Assembly (NCBI GenBank): GCA_947311845.1
Contig: CAMZMU010000040.1
Location: 67,575,564 to 67,639,563, forward strand
Length of the DNA stretch: 64,000 nt
Direction: 5' to 3'
Source of the DNA: Poa pratensis
Taxonomy: Eukaryota > Streptophyta > Magnoliopsida > Poales > Poaceae
The notes under the pieces were generated by a model. That model worked only from the letters and a program-made list of their open reading frames with translations. It did not search any database and was not told the DNA's origin. The position numbers and the translations under genes were made by a program. Of the stretch, positions 33,171-44,990 are shown in pieces (position 1 is the first letter of the stretch; every line of letters begins with the position of its first letter).

Positions 33171-34313
33171 TTCCGGGCAGCACATATTATGTGGGATACC
33201 ACCACAATTTCAAGGACGCTTGGACTCGCATCACACTACTCCGCGAGTAAATTACAAAATAATACCACATTTGGGGCCATGGATACAAGTCGGTACCATT
33301 CTTGATGATTTTTTCTGGCAAGAGATATGGGTTGGTTCGTCACGCCTATCTTGTTGCCTGTGCTGTTTCATGAAGAAGGTAGAAGAACAAACGGAGCTGA
33401 CCAGTGACGTATTCATATGACTGGATTTGTTGCACAATCCTATGATTTGGTATGTTAAAATTTCATGACAGCGCATATGCCTTGGGGATCACAAGCAACC
33501 GCATTGGTTGACACTAGCTTCCAATTTTTTCTTTAGTGGAGGAGCAAGAGAGTATCCAAAAGTGTTGGACCATGATCAGCTAGCTAATCGATTCGGAAGA
33601 CCATGTGATGAGTGTACTAGGCTAAGCCATCCGCAGTAGCAGTAGTGGGCATGGGCGTATGCGTATCAGTATCAGTATCAGTATCAGTATCAGTATCAGT
33701 ATCACGTCATGTTCCCTCCACCAGCTCAGACCTAACATGAGACGAGCTGAAAGGTCTCTCTCGCGAGCAGATGACCCGACCGTGCATAGCACGACAAAAA
33801 AACGTAGCGGTAAGAGCATCTCCACTCGCGGGGCCAAAACGGCCGTCCATAGGCCTTTGCGGTGTGTCGGACAGAAGTCGGCTCCCACTCGCGGCGCCCA
33901 AATGCGTTTTTGTCGGGCGCGGCCCATTTTTGGTCCGGCATACCCAGCCCTGGCCCTCCGTTTGGGGAGTCAATAGGCTGTGCCGGACGAAACGAAGCAC
34001 GTCGTCACGTCGGCCTCCGATGCCCGGGCCACGCCTGTCATTGAGATAGGAAATATATACATCACCTCGTCGTCTTCTCGTCTGATTTATTCCAGCCGCC
34101 TTTCCTCGTCGTCACGATTTGTAACGCCGCTGCCTCCTCCCCTCTTCCCCGCCTCGAACCCCCTGGACGCCCGCTGCGTCGCCCTCGCAGCTCGTCGTGC
34201 CTTTGGCTTCCGGACGGCTGTCGACGACTCCGGCACAGGCCGTATCGGCGACTTCCTGCGACCCGCCTTGACTGCAAGGTGTTTGACGGAATTACTGATA
34301 CATCTGGTATTCG
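33171..34313 (+). repeat. Tandem duplication, unit 2
   Basis: Repeats 32044-33170 with scattered substitutions and the longer microsatellite. It continues into the full Harbinger element, so unit 2 is the ancestral locus and unit 1 its partial duplicate. Confidence 0.82.
33664..33703 (+). repeat. Microsatellite (tatcag)n, about 7 units
   Basis: Expanded relative to the unit-1 copy, which shows slippage after the tandem duplication. Confidence 0.85.
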
Positions 34314-34370
34314 ACAGAATTGCTGGTACGCCGGCGATCGGGTGATTGATCGATCCCCTTTGCAGTGCAG

Positions 34371-35138
34371 ATGGATAGCGACGACGAGTTGATGGTCGCG
34401 ATGCTGTTGGAAGAAGAAGTCGTCATCGCCGAGGAGGAAGATGAGAATATAGCGATCATTGCATGTCTTCTTCAGCTTCAAGCTGACGAGGCCGCCGCTG
34501 CCGCACCCAAATGAGGAGGCTCATCGCATGGGAGGAAGAAGACCAAGCCGAGGCAGAGAATGGAAGGACATTGCATGCTAGTCGCCGATTACTTTGCCAA
34601 TGTTGTAGTATGCACCGCCAAGGATTTTCGTTGACGCTTTCGGATGAACTTGGCTTGTTCAACGACATCGTGCATGTTGTGAGGGAGTACGATCCATGGT
34701 TCAAGTTGAGAAAGGATACAGTCAAAAAAAGTTGAGAAAGGACGCCGTGGGAATGGTTGGTTTCTCATCCATCCAGAAGTGCACCGCTGCCATGAGAATG
34801 CTTGCATATGGAGCACCTGCAAATGTTGTAGATGACTACCTACGCATGTTAGAGTCCACAGCTATCAAGGTTGATGTACAGGTTCTGCAGGGCGGTGGTT
34901 GTTGTGTTTGGCCCGCACTATTTGAGAGGACCAAATGAAGAAGAAACAACTCGGATCATGGAAGAGAATGCTGGAAGAGGTTTTCCTGGAATGCTATCAA
35001 CGTGTTGCAGCGCTCTTCTGTGTTCGCGAAGCTCGTTGAAGGCCATGCTCCACGAGTGAACTATGAGATCAATGACCATTGGTGCCTAGTTGACGGGAGA
35101 GTATTTGAGGATGATGATGATGATGGTGATGATGAATA
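34371..35138 (+). pseudogene. Harbinger transposase remnant lacking catalytic core
   Basis: A DDE-type transposase of the plant Harbinger family would cut and paste the element. The N-terminus is readable (MDSDDELMVAMLLEEE … IACLLQLQADEAA). The central helical domain follows ([66 protein letters not shown]). The text then jumps to [18 protein letters not shown] and NYEIND. The segment that normally carries the first two catalytic acidic residues is missing between about 34996 and 35002. Frameshifts occur near 34515, 34720 and 34890, and a 17-bp local duplication (ttgagaaagga) lies at 34706-34740. It cannot encode an active enzyme. Confidence 0.75.
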
Positions 35139-36739
35139 CTTCCCCGGCAACGGCGCCAGAAAACAGCTTGATGGCTACGTGTTGGTGAACCCCAAGAGGA
35201 AGGTTATGATGTAGACAGCAGAAGTTTTCCCTTGAGAAATCTACCCAAGGTTATCAATCCAGTAGGACTTGACGATCTATCGGAAGGTTGTTGATGTTGA
35301 CTCCCCCTGGCGCTAGGGAGCTTGCACCAACGTGGAATCTGCACAGACACAAACCAAAACTTTGCCCAACACGAAACAGAGAGGTTGTCAATCTCTCCGG
35401 TCTTGCAGAAACAAAGAGTTAAACGTATGGTGTGGAAAACAGCAGGAAAAACAGCAAGTAACAGGAAACAGATGATTGCAGCAAGTTGTGTAAACAGTAT
35501 GAGGAAATTGGACCAGGGTCCACAGTTCAGTAGTGGTGTCTCTCTCAGAACAGATAACTAGCATGTTGGGTAAACAAATTACAGCTGGGCAATTGACAAA
35601 TAGAGAGGGCATAACAATGCAATACATGCCAAGATGTCTACTATGAAATCTAGTTGGGCATTACAACAAAGTACATAGACCGTTATTCCAACAGCATCTA
35701 TGCCTAAATAATCCACCTTCAAGGTAGCATCCGCATCCCATTCAGTATTAAGTTGCTAACAACAGATTATTGCATGAAGTAAAGTGTGTAATGTAATCAA
35801 TACAAGTGTCCTTGGACACTGCACCAATGTTTAATCCCTAGTAGCAACAGCACATCTACCATCTTAGACCTTTCTGTTACTGATCTAGATATCTAGAGAC
35901 TGAACCCACTATCGAGCATAAATACCCCCTCTTGGAGTTACAAGCATCTACTTGGCCAAAGCATCTACTAGCAACGGAGAGCATGCAAGATCAAGAGCAC
36001 ATAGATAAACAACTTGAATAAACATGGTATCAATATTCATCGGATCCCAGCAAACACAACATCTAGTATTACAATAAGATGATCTTGATCATGTTAGGCA
36101 GCTCACAAGATCTAAACATGGAGGCACAAGGTAGAGAGACAACCATCTAGCTACTGCTATGGACCCGTAGTCCAAGGGTGGACTACTCACGCATCACTCC
36201 GGAGGCAGGCATGGTGATGTAGAGCCCTCCGGTGATGATCTCCCCTCCGGCAGGGTGCCGGAAGAGATTCAGAACTCCTCCGATCTGAGATTGACGATGA
36301 CGGCCGCGACGGAACTTTTCGTGGAATATGATCGACCGTAATAGGGTTTTAGCGTCGCGGAGAATATATAGGCGAAGAGGCGACGTCGGTGGCCGAGGGG
36401 GGCCACCACGCCATAGGAGGGCGCGGGCCCACCCTGGGCCGCGCCCTAGTGTGGCGTGGCCCCCTGGTGGGTCTGCTCCGACTCCCCTCTGGACTCCGTG
36501 ATCTCCTCGTGATATTATTGACGATGTCTTTTATTTCGTCCAATTCCGAGAATATTGCCTTAATAGAATTTCTGAAACCAAAAACAGCAGAAAACAGGGA
36601 ACTGGCACTGTGGCATCTTGTTAATAGGTTAGTCCTAGAAAATGCATAAAAATGATATAAAGTGTAACCAAAACATGTAGCAATTGATATAATATCAGCA
36701 TGGAACATCAAAAATTATAGATACGTTTGAGACGTATCA
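35139..36739 (-). mobile_element. Gypsy LTR plus primer-binding site inserted in Harbinger
   Basis: The minus strand starts TGATACGTCTCAAACGTATC at 36739 and ends next to TGGCGCCGTTGCCGGGGAAG (35139-35158), a tRNA-Asp-type PBS. The roughly 1.58-kb body matches a widespread Triticeae LTR type, with words such as gacgtatca, aggttatcaatccagtagga and ctatggacccgtagtccaag. No internal region or second LTR is present and no TSD is evident. It is a truncated insertion that removed the transposase 3' end. Confidence 0.65.
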
Positions 36740-36808
36740 ACCATCAGTACTACCATTTGGACGCTGTGAATGGAGATGCTCTAAGAGTAGTTTAGACAGT
36801 TATTAATA

Positions 36809-38114
36809 GGGCCGTGCTGAGCGTCCCCCGGAGGACGGAAAGCTCCGATCCTCCGGATCGAGAGTACGACACGTGTCCCGTCCTGTGGTCCCGTCACGCA
36901 CGCAAAAAGTCGTGGAGGTCGACCATGTGCATCTTCTTTCCGTCCTACAGTAAAAAATCCCCCGCACGCGACGCACAAGGCGCACGACTTGTAGGGCCGT
37001 CACCCATCGGTCGAGCTCCGGCGAGGCAACGCCTCTCACCAGCAACTGGCAGCACCGGCGTGCCCTCCATGGAGAGCAATGCCGCCGTGCTCTGGAAGCA
37101 CGGCGTCTCCACCATGGCAGCAAGGCCGCTGAGCCCTGGGAGCACGATGCATCCCATCGTAGCAACCGAGTCCCAGCCCGGCTCCGGCGAGTAGCACCAC
37201 CGCCTACCTTAGAAAGCACCGCTCGACGTCGCTTGCAGCACCGTCCATCACCGGTGGCAGAACCGTCGCCGGCTTACGGGAGCACCCGTCCCCTCCCATG
37301 GCAGCATCGCCGTCTCCCCGTGGCAGCACCCTGGTTGACCTACCGGAGCACCGTCGACTCCCCGTGGAAGCACCGCCGCTGGACCTACATGAGCATCGGC
37401 CTTGAGAGCGGGTAGCACCGCCGTCTCCCCGTGGCAGCACCGCCGCTGACCAACGGGAGCACCGGTCTTGAGGAAGGCAGCACCGCCGCTCACCCATTGT
37501 AGCACTGCTTGTCGCCGATGGTAGCACCACCGCACGTCGTCGGTAGCACCGCCGCTCACCCATTGTAGCACATCGTGTAGCGGGAGCTGCAGACGGGAGG
37601 AGGTGGAGCCGAGCGGAGCAACACCGGCTGCGTGGGAGAAGTCGTTGTAGCACGTGGTGGCCGGGTTTGTAGCAACGGCAACGAGCGCTTGTAGCAGTGC
37701 ATGGCGACGGGTTTGTGGCGAGGACAACCGCCTTGCAGCAACCGAAGAGAGGCCTCGCCGGAGAGGGCCACCGCAGGCGCACGGAAGGAGACGAGGGTGC
37801 TACATGCCTACATCGGAGAGAGAAGCGAGCGGGAGGGATTTGATGCCAGACTGTGAGGAGACAGACGGGATTTAGGTCGGCAGCGTGTGGCTGGGCGGCG
37901 TCCGGCTGGGCAGCGGCGGAGCGCGTTGGGGAAGAAGCTCGCGGAACTCAAGCAGCCTACGCAGATAAAATAGGAAGGGATAAGGAGGCGATTGGTAAGA
38001 TAAGGCTGAGGAAGTTGGTGGGCCCTTCCTGTACTGCCCGTCCGCCACGTACTGGGAGTCTGGGATGCGTGACAACCCGGAGGATCGATCCTCCGGGGAT
38101 AACCAGCGTTTTCC
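36809..38114. mobile_element. Mutator-type non-autonomous element with 9-bp TSD
   Basis: ttattaata occurs at 36800-36808 and 38115-38123. The ends are related inverted repeats (gctgagcgtcccccggagga / gctggttatccccggagga, then atcctccgg). The 1.3-kb interior is GC-rich. At 37230-37570 it repeats gcagcaccgccg and gtctccccgtggcagcacc many times. Long ORFs there come from the repeat and I do not call them genes. Pack-MULE gene capture is possible but unproven. Confidence 0.72.
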
Positions 38115-38131
38115 TTATTAATACTACCTGA

Positions 38132-39074
38132 TTTTTTTTTGAAGGATCCACACTGCGTCTTCAACAAGGATTACAAAGGAAAAACAAGAAGAACGCAGAA
38201 GAACAAGCCTGCGAAATCCAGCACAACAGCAGCGCCTGAAGAACCTGGGAGCCGGCCGTTGAACCACCGCAACGCCTGGCGTCGATCTCCATCGCCGAAA
38301 CACGCTGGAGAGGAGGACACCAGGCCGCCGCCATCCTCGGGAAAGGACGCACCCCACTCATGTAGAAGACCGCAGAAGCCGCCCGCCGCAAGCGACGGAA
38401 CCGAAGCTCGATGAACGCGTACGGCCATGGCGCCTCCTCCCCGCAACCACCCTTCTTCCTTGTAGCCCTGCGCTGGACACGAAACCGGCTTGCCGGAACC
38501 ACCGCCGAAGGCTCGCCTTGACCACACCACGTCCCCTCGCCACCACGGCCGGCCGGAGGAAGAAGCAAGACGAAGATGAAGCAGAGCACGGCGTCAGAGG
38601 CACTCCTCCCCTCGCCACCAAGGCCGGCCGGAGAAGCCTGACCGCCGCACCAAAAGACGGCGAAGAAATCCGAGATCCAAGAAGAGCTCCTGTACAGGCG
38701 GAGGAAGCAGCCGGCGCCCGGCACCAGCACTCCACCGTACCACCCCCAGCACCCCCCAGAGCCAGGCCAGGAACAACCAACCTCTGACGAAGACGGGGTC
38801 GAGGGACCAAAAAGCCCACCGGTGGCCTTCACCTCCGCCACGAAGACCACCCTCAGGCCACAAAAGCTCCAGAGCAACGACACCAACACCGCCCTGGCAT
38901 CGCCACCCCGAGCAGCACCACCCACTGGATCCACGAATCCAGGAGCAGACACCACCGGAGACCCGTCGGATCCGCCCCAAAAGGCCTCTCCGAAATGGGG
39001 AAGGAGCTCCGGACTTATTCACCCATGGCACCGCCGCCACCACCACCCTGCCGGCGCCGCCAGGGAAACCTAGG
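38132..39074 (-). mobile_element. Poly(A) retroposon R6
   Basis: The T-run 38132-38140 marks its 3' end. The minus strand carries the family word ggccggccgtggtggcgagg (about 38540) and a frame opening MAVRVHRASV, comparable to R2 and R4. The flanking duplication is weak (atactacct / ctactatct), so the ends are approximate. The insertion lies in module B, where copy A has uninterrupted sequence near 20155-20175. Confidence 0.68.
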
Positions 39075-40990
39075 CTACTATCTACAGGCCATAAGCACAG
39101 ATCGGGAGTCCCTCCACCCTTCAGCCGAGTCACCCTAGTTAATTAACTGTACAGTGTTTGCCTGATCGCAGGCTGGGGAGCGCGATCGCATGTTCGCCGC
39201 TGCGTCCCGGGAGCATTGTTTAGAATTATTTAGCCAGTTGATTCTCGTACTAGTGTGGTCATGTGCGTTTAATGGTTTCTCTGCGCTGTATGTACGACCG
39301 AGGCCCATACTACAAGCGCACGCGGCTGCTCGGCCGAACCAGCAGCTGCGCCTGTCCGCCCCGACTCGAGCAAGCGTACAAAAGTGATCCCGATCGATCC
39401 ACACGCTTTTGCGTGATGCTTGTCAACTCACGGCGCCGCGCAGGGAGTATACCATTACCACCGTTGGAGGAAACTACTCCTAGACGTGATGGAAAGTGAC
39501 ACGGTTTGCCGACCGTGAGAATAGTGAATTGAGAGGGAGTTTGTCAGGTCGAGGGCGCTCGGCGATGTGCTGACTGAATGACTGATGTGGTTGCCTTGAT
39601 CCGTTACACATGGTCGATCGTGTTGACACAAGAGACTGGCTGAACGCGCTGACCGTCTATGGACCGATATGAGCGTCAGACTCGGCTCGAGCTCGCTCGA
39701 TCGGTAGTAGCGAGCTAAGCATGATCACTCGTGCTCGGCTCGACAAGCTCGCGCCGAAGAGAATGTTCGCTCGTACCTACACAAACATGCTACTCCGCAT
39801 TAGTAAGAGACGGGATGTGTAAATCCAAACGAGACTTACCGGATTATTCCAGGTTGAGTAAATAAAATGTTATCATTGCAAGTTAAATATATTTTGCAAT
39901 TATGGGTTTGAAAAATATTAATCCAATGCACCGTAGAGAATCTCCACTCGCTTACAAGACTAATAGCGTGTCCGGCTACCCCTGGTTCACGCCCAGTCTG
40001 CAGGTAGACAACCAGGGCAACATGAGCCACGTCGGACAATGACGTGCGGGACTGGCCCGTCATCGATACAACCCAGTCTATTTCACTTTCCCCTCCCCAT
40101 CCAGTTTTACTCTCCCGCCTGCTGCCTCACCCGCCCACCTTGTTCCCGCCCTTCCCACCTTCGACGATCCACACCAGTCGCCAATGTCTCCCGTCAAGCG
40201 TAGTCGTGGCGGCCGTCGCAGTCTCATTTCTCACAAGTCTCGTACGCAGTAGGCGGATATGTCGGATGAAGTGTGGGAGCAGGAGCTGCATCGTCGATCG
40301 TTGCTCCAACAACCATAGCCCTTGGGTGCCCGTGCAAGCAATCATTGACACGTGCCTCACCGAGGTCACATCCATGCTGGAGTAAAATGCAAGCACTACC
40401 AAGGACAGTTGGTACTAACAACGATGTTTCATCCATTTTCCTGCCCCGCTAGTTTATTTATTACTCCCTGAGACACCGGCAGGGTGTTGAGAAGACTTTT
40501 TGCGAGCGGCCGGCCGGCCGTAGTGCGGGAGCGGGAGGGAGGTGTTGACATTCAACGTGGATACGGCGAAAGGGCAAGCAGGCGTACGTGTGGCGTGACG
40601 AGCAAAAAAAGGAGAGATAGGCCCCGAGAGGTGAGGACGTGTGGTTGGTTGCTTTGCTTTGCCGCGCTGCGCTGAGCTCGGTTCCGTTGGATGGGATAAC
40701 AGTCTGTCGACGAAACGGCTGCAATCGACAGCAACAGCTTCCTTAATTACTCCAGTTTAGTGAGAGATGGAGTGACGACAGAATGCTGCGGATATACTGT
40801 ACTAGCAAATGGGATTATTGTTTCTGGAAAAGAAAAGAAAGCTACGGAGGGGGGTCAGTTTTCATCTGCACGTGGGGACGTGTTTCAAGTTCGAACTGAT
40901 AGCATACTAGATGACTGTCAGCTTCCAGAATCCCGAGTCAAAGCATAGCTCCGTTTATCCCATGCTATCTCTGTCGCTACTAGAAAGTCT
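39075..40990 (+). repeat. Low-copy module, copy B, right part
   Basis: It matches copy A in order (see 18761-25985), for example gatcgcagg … gatcgcatgttc, agtttgtcaggtcga, gagcggccggccggccgtag and gtcagcttccagaat. It ends near actagaaagtc at 40985. No conserved ORF. 40080-40380 yields unsupported ORFs. Confidence 0.72.
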
Positions 40991-41699
40991 GGAATCGGCA
41001 GTGATCATTTCGAGCATCTCAAGTTCTCAACCGGAGATTTCAATAAGCGTCCGGTAACTGTGCCCGAACTAGTGCTATTTGGGGTGCCTAAGCCCAGCAA
41101 TCGGTCGGGTTTTTAGGGTTTACGGATTAGCCGATCAAGTTCAAATATAAATGAAAAACCGTCGGGTCCCGCTATTTTCTCTTCGAGGGTTCCGATCCCC
41201 TGGCTGAAGCGTCAGAATATTTCCTATCATGCTCAAACAAATGATTAGTCTGAAAACCATATTTTTCATTAACACAAAAAACATTTAGAGAGAGAATTGA
41301 CCTTTCAAAAGTGGTACACATCTTTCTATATCACTCCAATAATTCAATTTACAAACATGCCAAACTTTAATTTCGTTTTGAAGAGTTTAGCATTTTCATA
41401 GAGTTAATTTTTTTTTGTGAAACAGAGTTCATTCCTTAATTCATCCAAAACATGCATATTTTTAACATGCATTTTTATTTACGATATCATAATTCAAGTG
41501 TTTGATAACCCACAAAGATTTATAGAAATTCACATTGCTAATTAAGCGAAACCATATATAACTTCACTTTGTGTTCTTGCGTACAATATTTATAAATATA
41601 GTATATATTAATGCTAAAATAGTAGATGTAGCACCAAAGTTCAGGGTTCCTCGTATTTTATAAACACGTATAAAAAGTTCAAGTTAGAATATGAGAGTA
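40991..41699. other. AT-rich intergenic sequence
   Basis: No gene, terminal repeat or tandem structure that I can support. Confidence 0.5.
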
Positions 41700-41991
41700 A
41701 TTTCCTCATCTCGGTTTATTAGGCACAATACCAAAACCAGATTTTATCAAGAGTTAGGCACAAATAGCATTAATAATCTCCTACAAATGCTCCCAGCCAC
41801 TTCTTATCCCAAATCTGCATGAGATTTGGCCAATACTCTATTTAATTAGGGCAATGCATGCGTTTCCGATTGGATCTTATCGGTCTTTCTTAATTAATTG
41901 CATGATTTAGGAGTAATTACCTCGGCCAATACTCACTTGGCTAGGCCACATAGAAACTCCAAACATGCCTAATAAACCGAGATGGACGGAG
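41700..41991. mobile_element. Stowaway-like MITE, about 292 bp
   Basis: Inverted ends cctcatctcggtttattagg … cctaataaaccgagatgg, with TA on both sides (41698-41699, 41992-41993). The interior is AT-rich without ORFs. Confidence 0.78.
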
Positions 41992-41993
41992 TA

Positions 41994-42930
41994 GCATTTA
42001 TCGAGAAAAAATAATCGGAATGTGACAAAACCTTAACAACATAGAGATTTATTGATGTTCATGAAGGCTGTTAGGCGTGAGTTCCTGGTCTTCCCTAAAT
42101 AAAAATAGGAGAAAAAAACCAGTTATCGTCTATGAAGACCAATCCAATAGCTCGAGGAATGGCGAGGCACAGTACAATTTTTTTTGTCCCATTAAATAAA
42201 TTGATGCGGACCGAGGCGGATATAGCGCACGCGCTCGCCTATGGATGGTGGAGGAGAAGACACATCACCAGGCGGCACGGGATGCCGCGACATCGAGGAG
42301 GCTTGTGCGCAAAGCACACTTAGCGCACAACGGCAAGGCTGCAGCGGGGTCTATCCCCACCTGTCGTCAATCTAGATTAAATTTATTTAGTGTTTAAGTG
42401 TTTAGTTTAAATTTTGTTTTAAAATAATTTATTTGAATGTAAATCAAGTTGTTAGTTTAAATTTGAATGTTCAATTTTTTAAGAAAATATAGTTTAGGGG
42501 CGTCCCTGGGGACACCCGTCCCTTTTGATACGGACAAGTGTCTGGATCGCCAAAAAAAACACCATTTTAAGGACGTCGAACACATTTTCAGGACGCTTGG
42601 ACTCGCCTCACGATAAAGGTATACGTGTGCCTTGTAGTACCTGTCGGTTATCTCAGATTCGTTTCTCCCTACTTGTATTTGACATTTTTGCAACAAGCGG
42701 TGCGACGAATAGTTTATACAACGAGGACGTTGTGCACATGGATTTGTACCGTACTCCAGACGTGAAATAAAAATACAGGTACGGACCCCGTCCAATCCTG
42801 TACTTTTCTAATTCTCGGTCTCCAAGAACTTCCATGATTGCTGTATAATAATACTACCTTGTCCTACACCAGTACGTCAAGCAGTACAATAATCTTCTGA
42901 AGGCTAGACGTACCACAACAATGCACCCAA
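41994..42930. other. Intergenic, no gene seen
   Basis: AT-rich. Near 42590-42612 the words aggacgcttggactcgc and ctcacg recur from the duplicated module (33215-33240). This may be a small relic of the same repeat. Confidence 0.45.
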
Positions 42931-42933
42931 TAA

Positions 42934-43792
42934 GAGCAACTCTAGGAAAAAACTCCATATATTTTGCCGAGTTTAGATGCTGACGGCAAAAAACACAATC
43001 TAGCGGTGTCTTAAACACCCGGCCTTAAAACAAATTAGAGATCCCTTAAAAATCGTGGTTTGGACATTAAAGCTTGGCCTCCAAATTAAATAGAACTTCT
43101 ACCACTGTTCATCCCATGTGAACTCTTTTTTTCCTTACCCACCCACGAGCACGCCATGTTGTGCTTGCCGGACAACACGCTCCACCGAAGATTTACCAGC
43201 GATATACTGACAGGCCTAATCAAATATCTTGACAAAATTGAAGTATAGTCGGCTGAATCGACAGTCTTTGAGGGAACAACATGGCCATGGAGAGCACCAT
43301 GGGACTACTCCGTCATGCGAGCCTTGGCCGCTCTCGTCCGGTGCCTCGCCACAACCAATGGATGGTGGTCACGGTGATGACGGTGAGGTCGAGGTCAAGC
43401 ACTGTCTGCATTGCCATCGTCATGGTGACGAGAGTGGTGGAGTTGGTGGCTGTGGAGTCAGAGTAGAAGAGCGGGAGGAGGAGAGGTCAGATTGGAGGAT
43501 GACGACGCTAGGGCTGTTCCATCCCGACAATGGAGGCTGCACTCGGTTGTGGGGTTGTGCAGAGAAGGGGATAACTAGTGGGAAAAGTAAAATGGGAAGA
43601 AAGCGAGAGAGAGGAAATGGAATGAAGAATATACGAGAGAAAGGAATAAAAATGGTGACAACCCACTAATGAGTGGGTCCTATGCGACATATTAATGGAG
43701 TATAGGGCGTGTAAAAACTGTCAAGAACCTTAAGAAGAGTCTGCAAAAACATTACAAAGGCCAAAATAATAAGGATTATGATGAAGTTGCTC
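42934..43792. mobile_element. Tourist/Harbinger-like MITE
   Basis: Short inverted ends gagcaactct … agttgctc are flanked by TAA (42931-42933, 43793-43795). Internal ORFs (43229-43669) have no recognisable domain. The TIRs are short, so the call rests mainly on the TAA flanks and end similarity. Confidence 0.55.
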
Positions 43793-43795
43793 TAA

Positions 43796-44388
43796 TAACT
43801 TCGCTCTCCGGAAGGCGGGCCATCGTATCAACTAGAGTAGCGAAAAGTGTCTTTGAATCCCGTGCTGATACTTAGTAAAATTCGGCAAAACTAAGTTTTT
43901 TTACAAAATGAACCAAAAATATTGGATGTAGCCAATAGTGTGTCCGACAAACGTGCAAAAAGTCAATTTCAAAAACTTTGTATTCAGTGCTACACAAAAA
44001 TGACAAAATTCAAAATTTTAAAAATATGCATATTCATATCCACACTTTTGTACACTTTTGTCATTTTTGTGTAATCCAGAATTCAAATGTTTTAAAATAA
44101 TTTTTTGCACGTATGTGAAATACACCATTGGCTACATCCGAAAAAAATCTAATATATTTTTAATTTTAAAAAATATCAGAATCACCAGGGCTCGGACCAC
44201 GAAATCTCCTCTCTTGGGTAGTCCCTTTTGAACACGTTAGAAATTGGAGCTTAGAACATTTCTTCACCCCGTCGCGATCAAAAGCGGTCACATCCAAGAT
44301 GCCTTGTACAATTTACAAAGCGACGTTGTCCTTCCCTTGAAAAAGAAGCTCGAAAAAGAAAGGAGAGTGAACGGTCTTAAACGTACTT
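43796..44388. other. AT-rich intergenic sequence
   Basis: Short self-similar stretches (cacttttgtacacttttgtc, 44041-44062) but no gene. Confidence 0.4.
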
Positions 44389-44990
44389 TTATTTTTTTAG
44401 ATAAAGTGCTTTTATTACTTAAAAGGTTTAAGCATTACACCCGGCCTCTGCATAACTAAGATGCACACAGCCGCCAGTTCACCATCACTCAAGTCGGTCA
44501 GCGAAAAATAAAAAGGCGAATTACATATCAAAATGAGAAATTGAAGATCCGCCTAGGCTGCTGGTAGGTCTATCCGGAGTCTATGTTGCCACCCATGCCG
44601 GGAAAATAACTCCCTGGCCGCAGCCTCCAGTCTCGACGCCACCTCCAAAAATAAATCTCGGTGCTCCACACGCTGCAGGGATGACCAACCTCGTATGTTG
44701 ACACCATTCTCTAATATTGAAAATAGAACAGCATTGCTCTCATGCGGCCCAGTCGCAAATCTCATCATAGGCAAGAACACTCTAGGGTGCATGGCCAGTA
44801 TGCTAGTGGCATCGTACGGCCGCCGGGAGGAGGTGGTAAATGGAAAAGACTTTACGCGGACGCGCGAAGGAAAGGGAGGATCAGTACACTGGACACTGGT
44901 ACCGGCGGAGCGATCGGGAAGCCGAGCCGGACCGGGAAAGGAATCCAAAAGGACAAATAATTGAGGCACCCCGGCGCCGGCAGCGGCGGG
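44389..44990 (-). mobile_element. Retroposed fragment with poly(A) end
   Basis: A T-run (44391-44398) followed by agataaagtgcttttattac resembles the poly(A) end and polyadenylation region of a minus-strand retroposon. The minus strand then has a 138-codon frame ending LFSRHGWQHRLRIDLPAA with a helical stretch (DLFLEVASRLEAAARE). I do not recognise it. The right end is uncertain and no TSD was found. Confidence 0.45.

Larger units (their letters stand above)
33814..36781 (+). mobile_element. PIF/Harbinger transposon with TAA target duplication
   Basis: The terminal inverted repeats gagcatctccactc … gaatggagatgctc are flanked by TAA at 33811-33813 and 36782-36784. This is the 3-bp TWA-type target of PIF/Harbinger. 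It holds a damaged transposase gene and a nested gypsy LTR fragment. The flanks rejoin into sequence resembling copy A at about 20125-20150. Confidence 0.82.

Noticed and set aside
37204..37782. 192-codon ORF on the minus strand
   Set aside because: It results from the gcagcaccgccg repeat in the MULE-type element; three frames are open at once.
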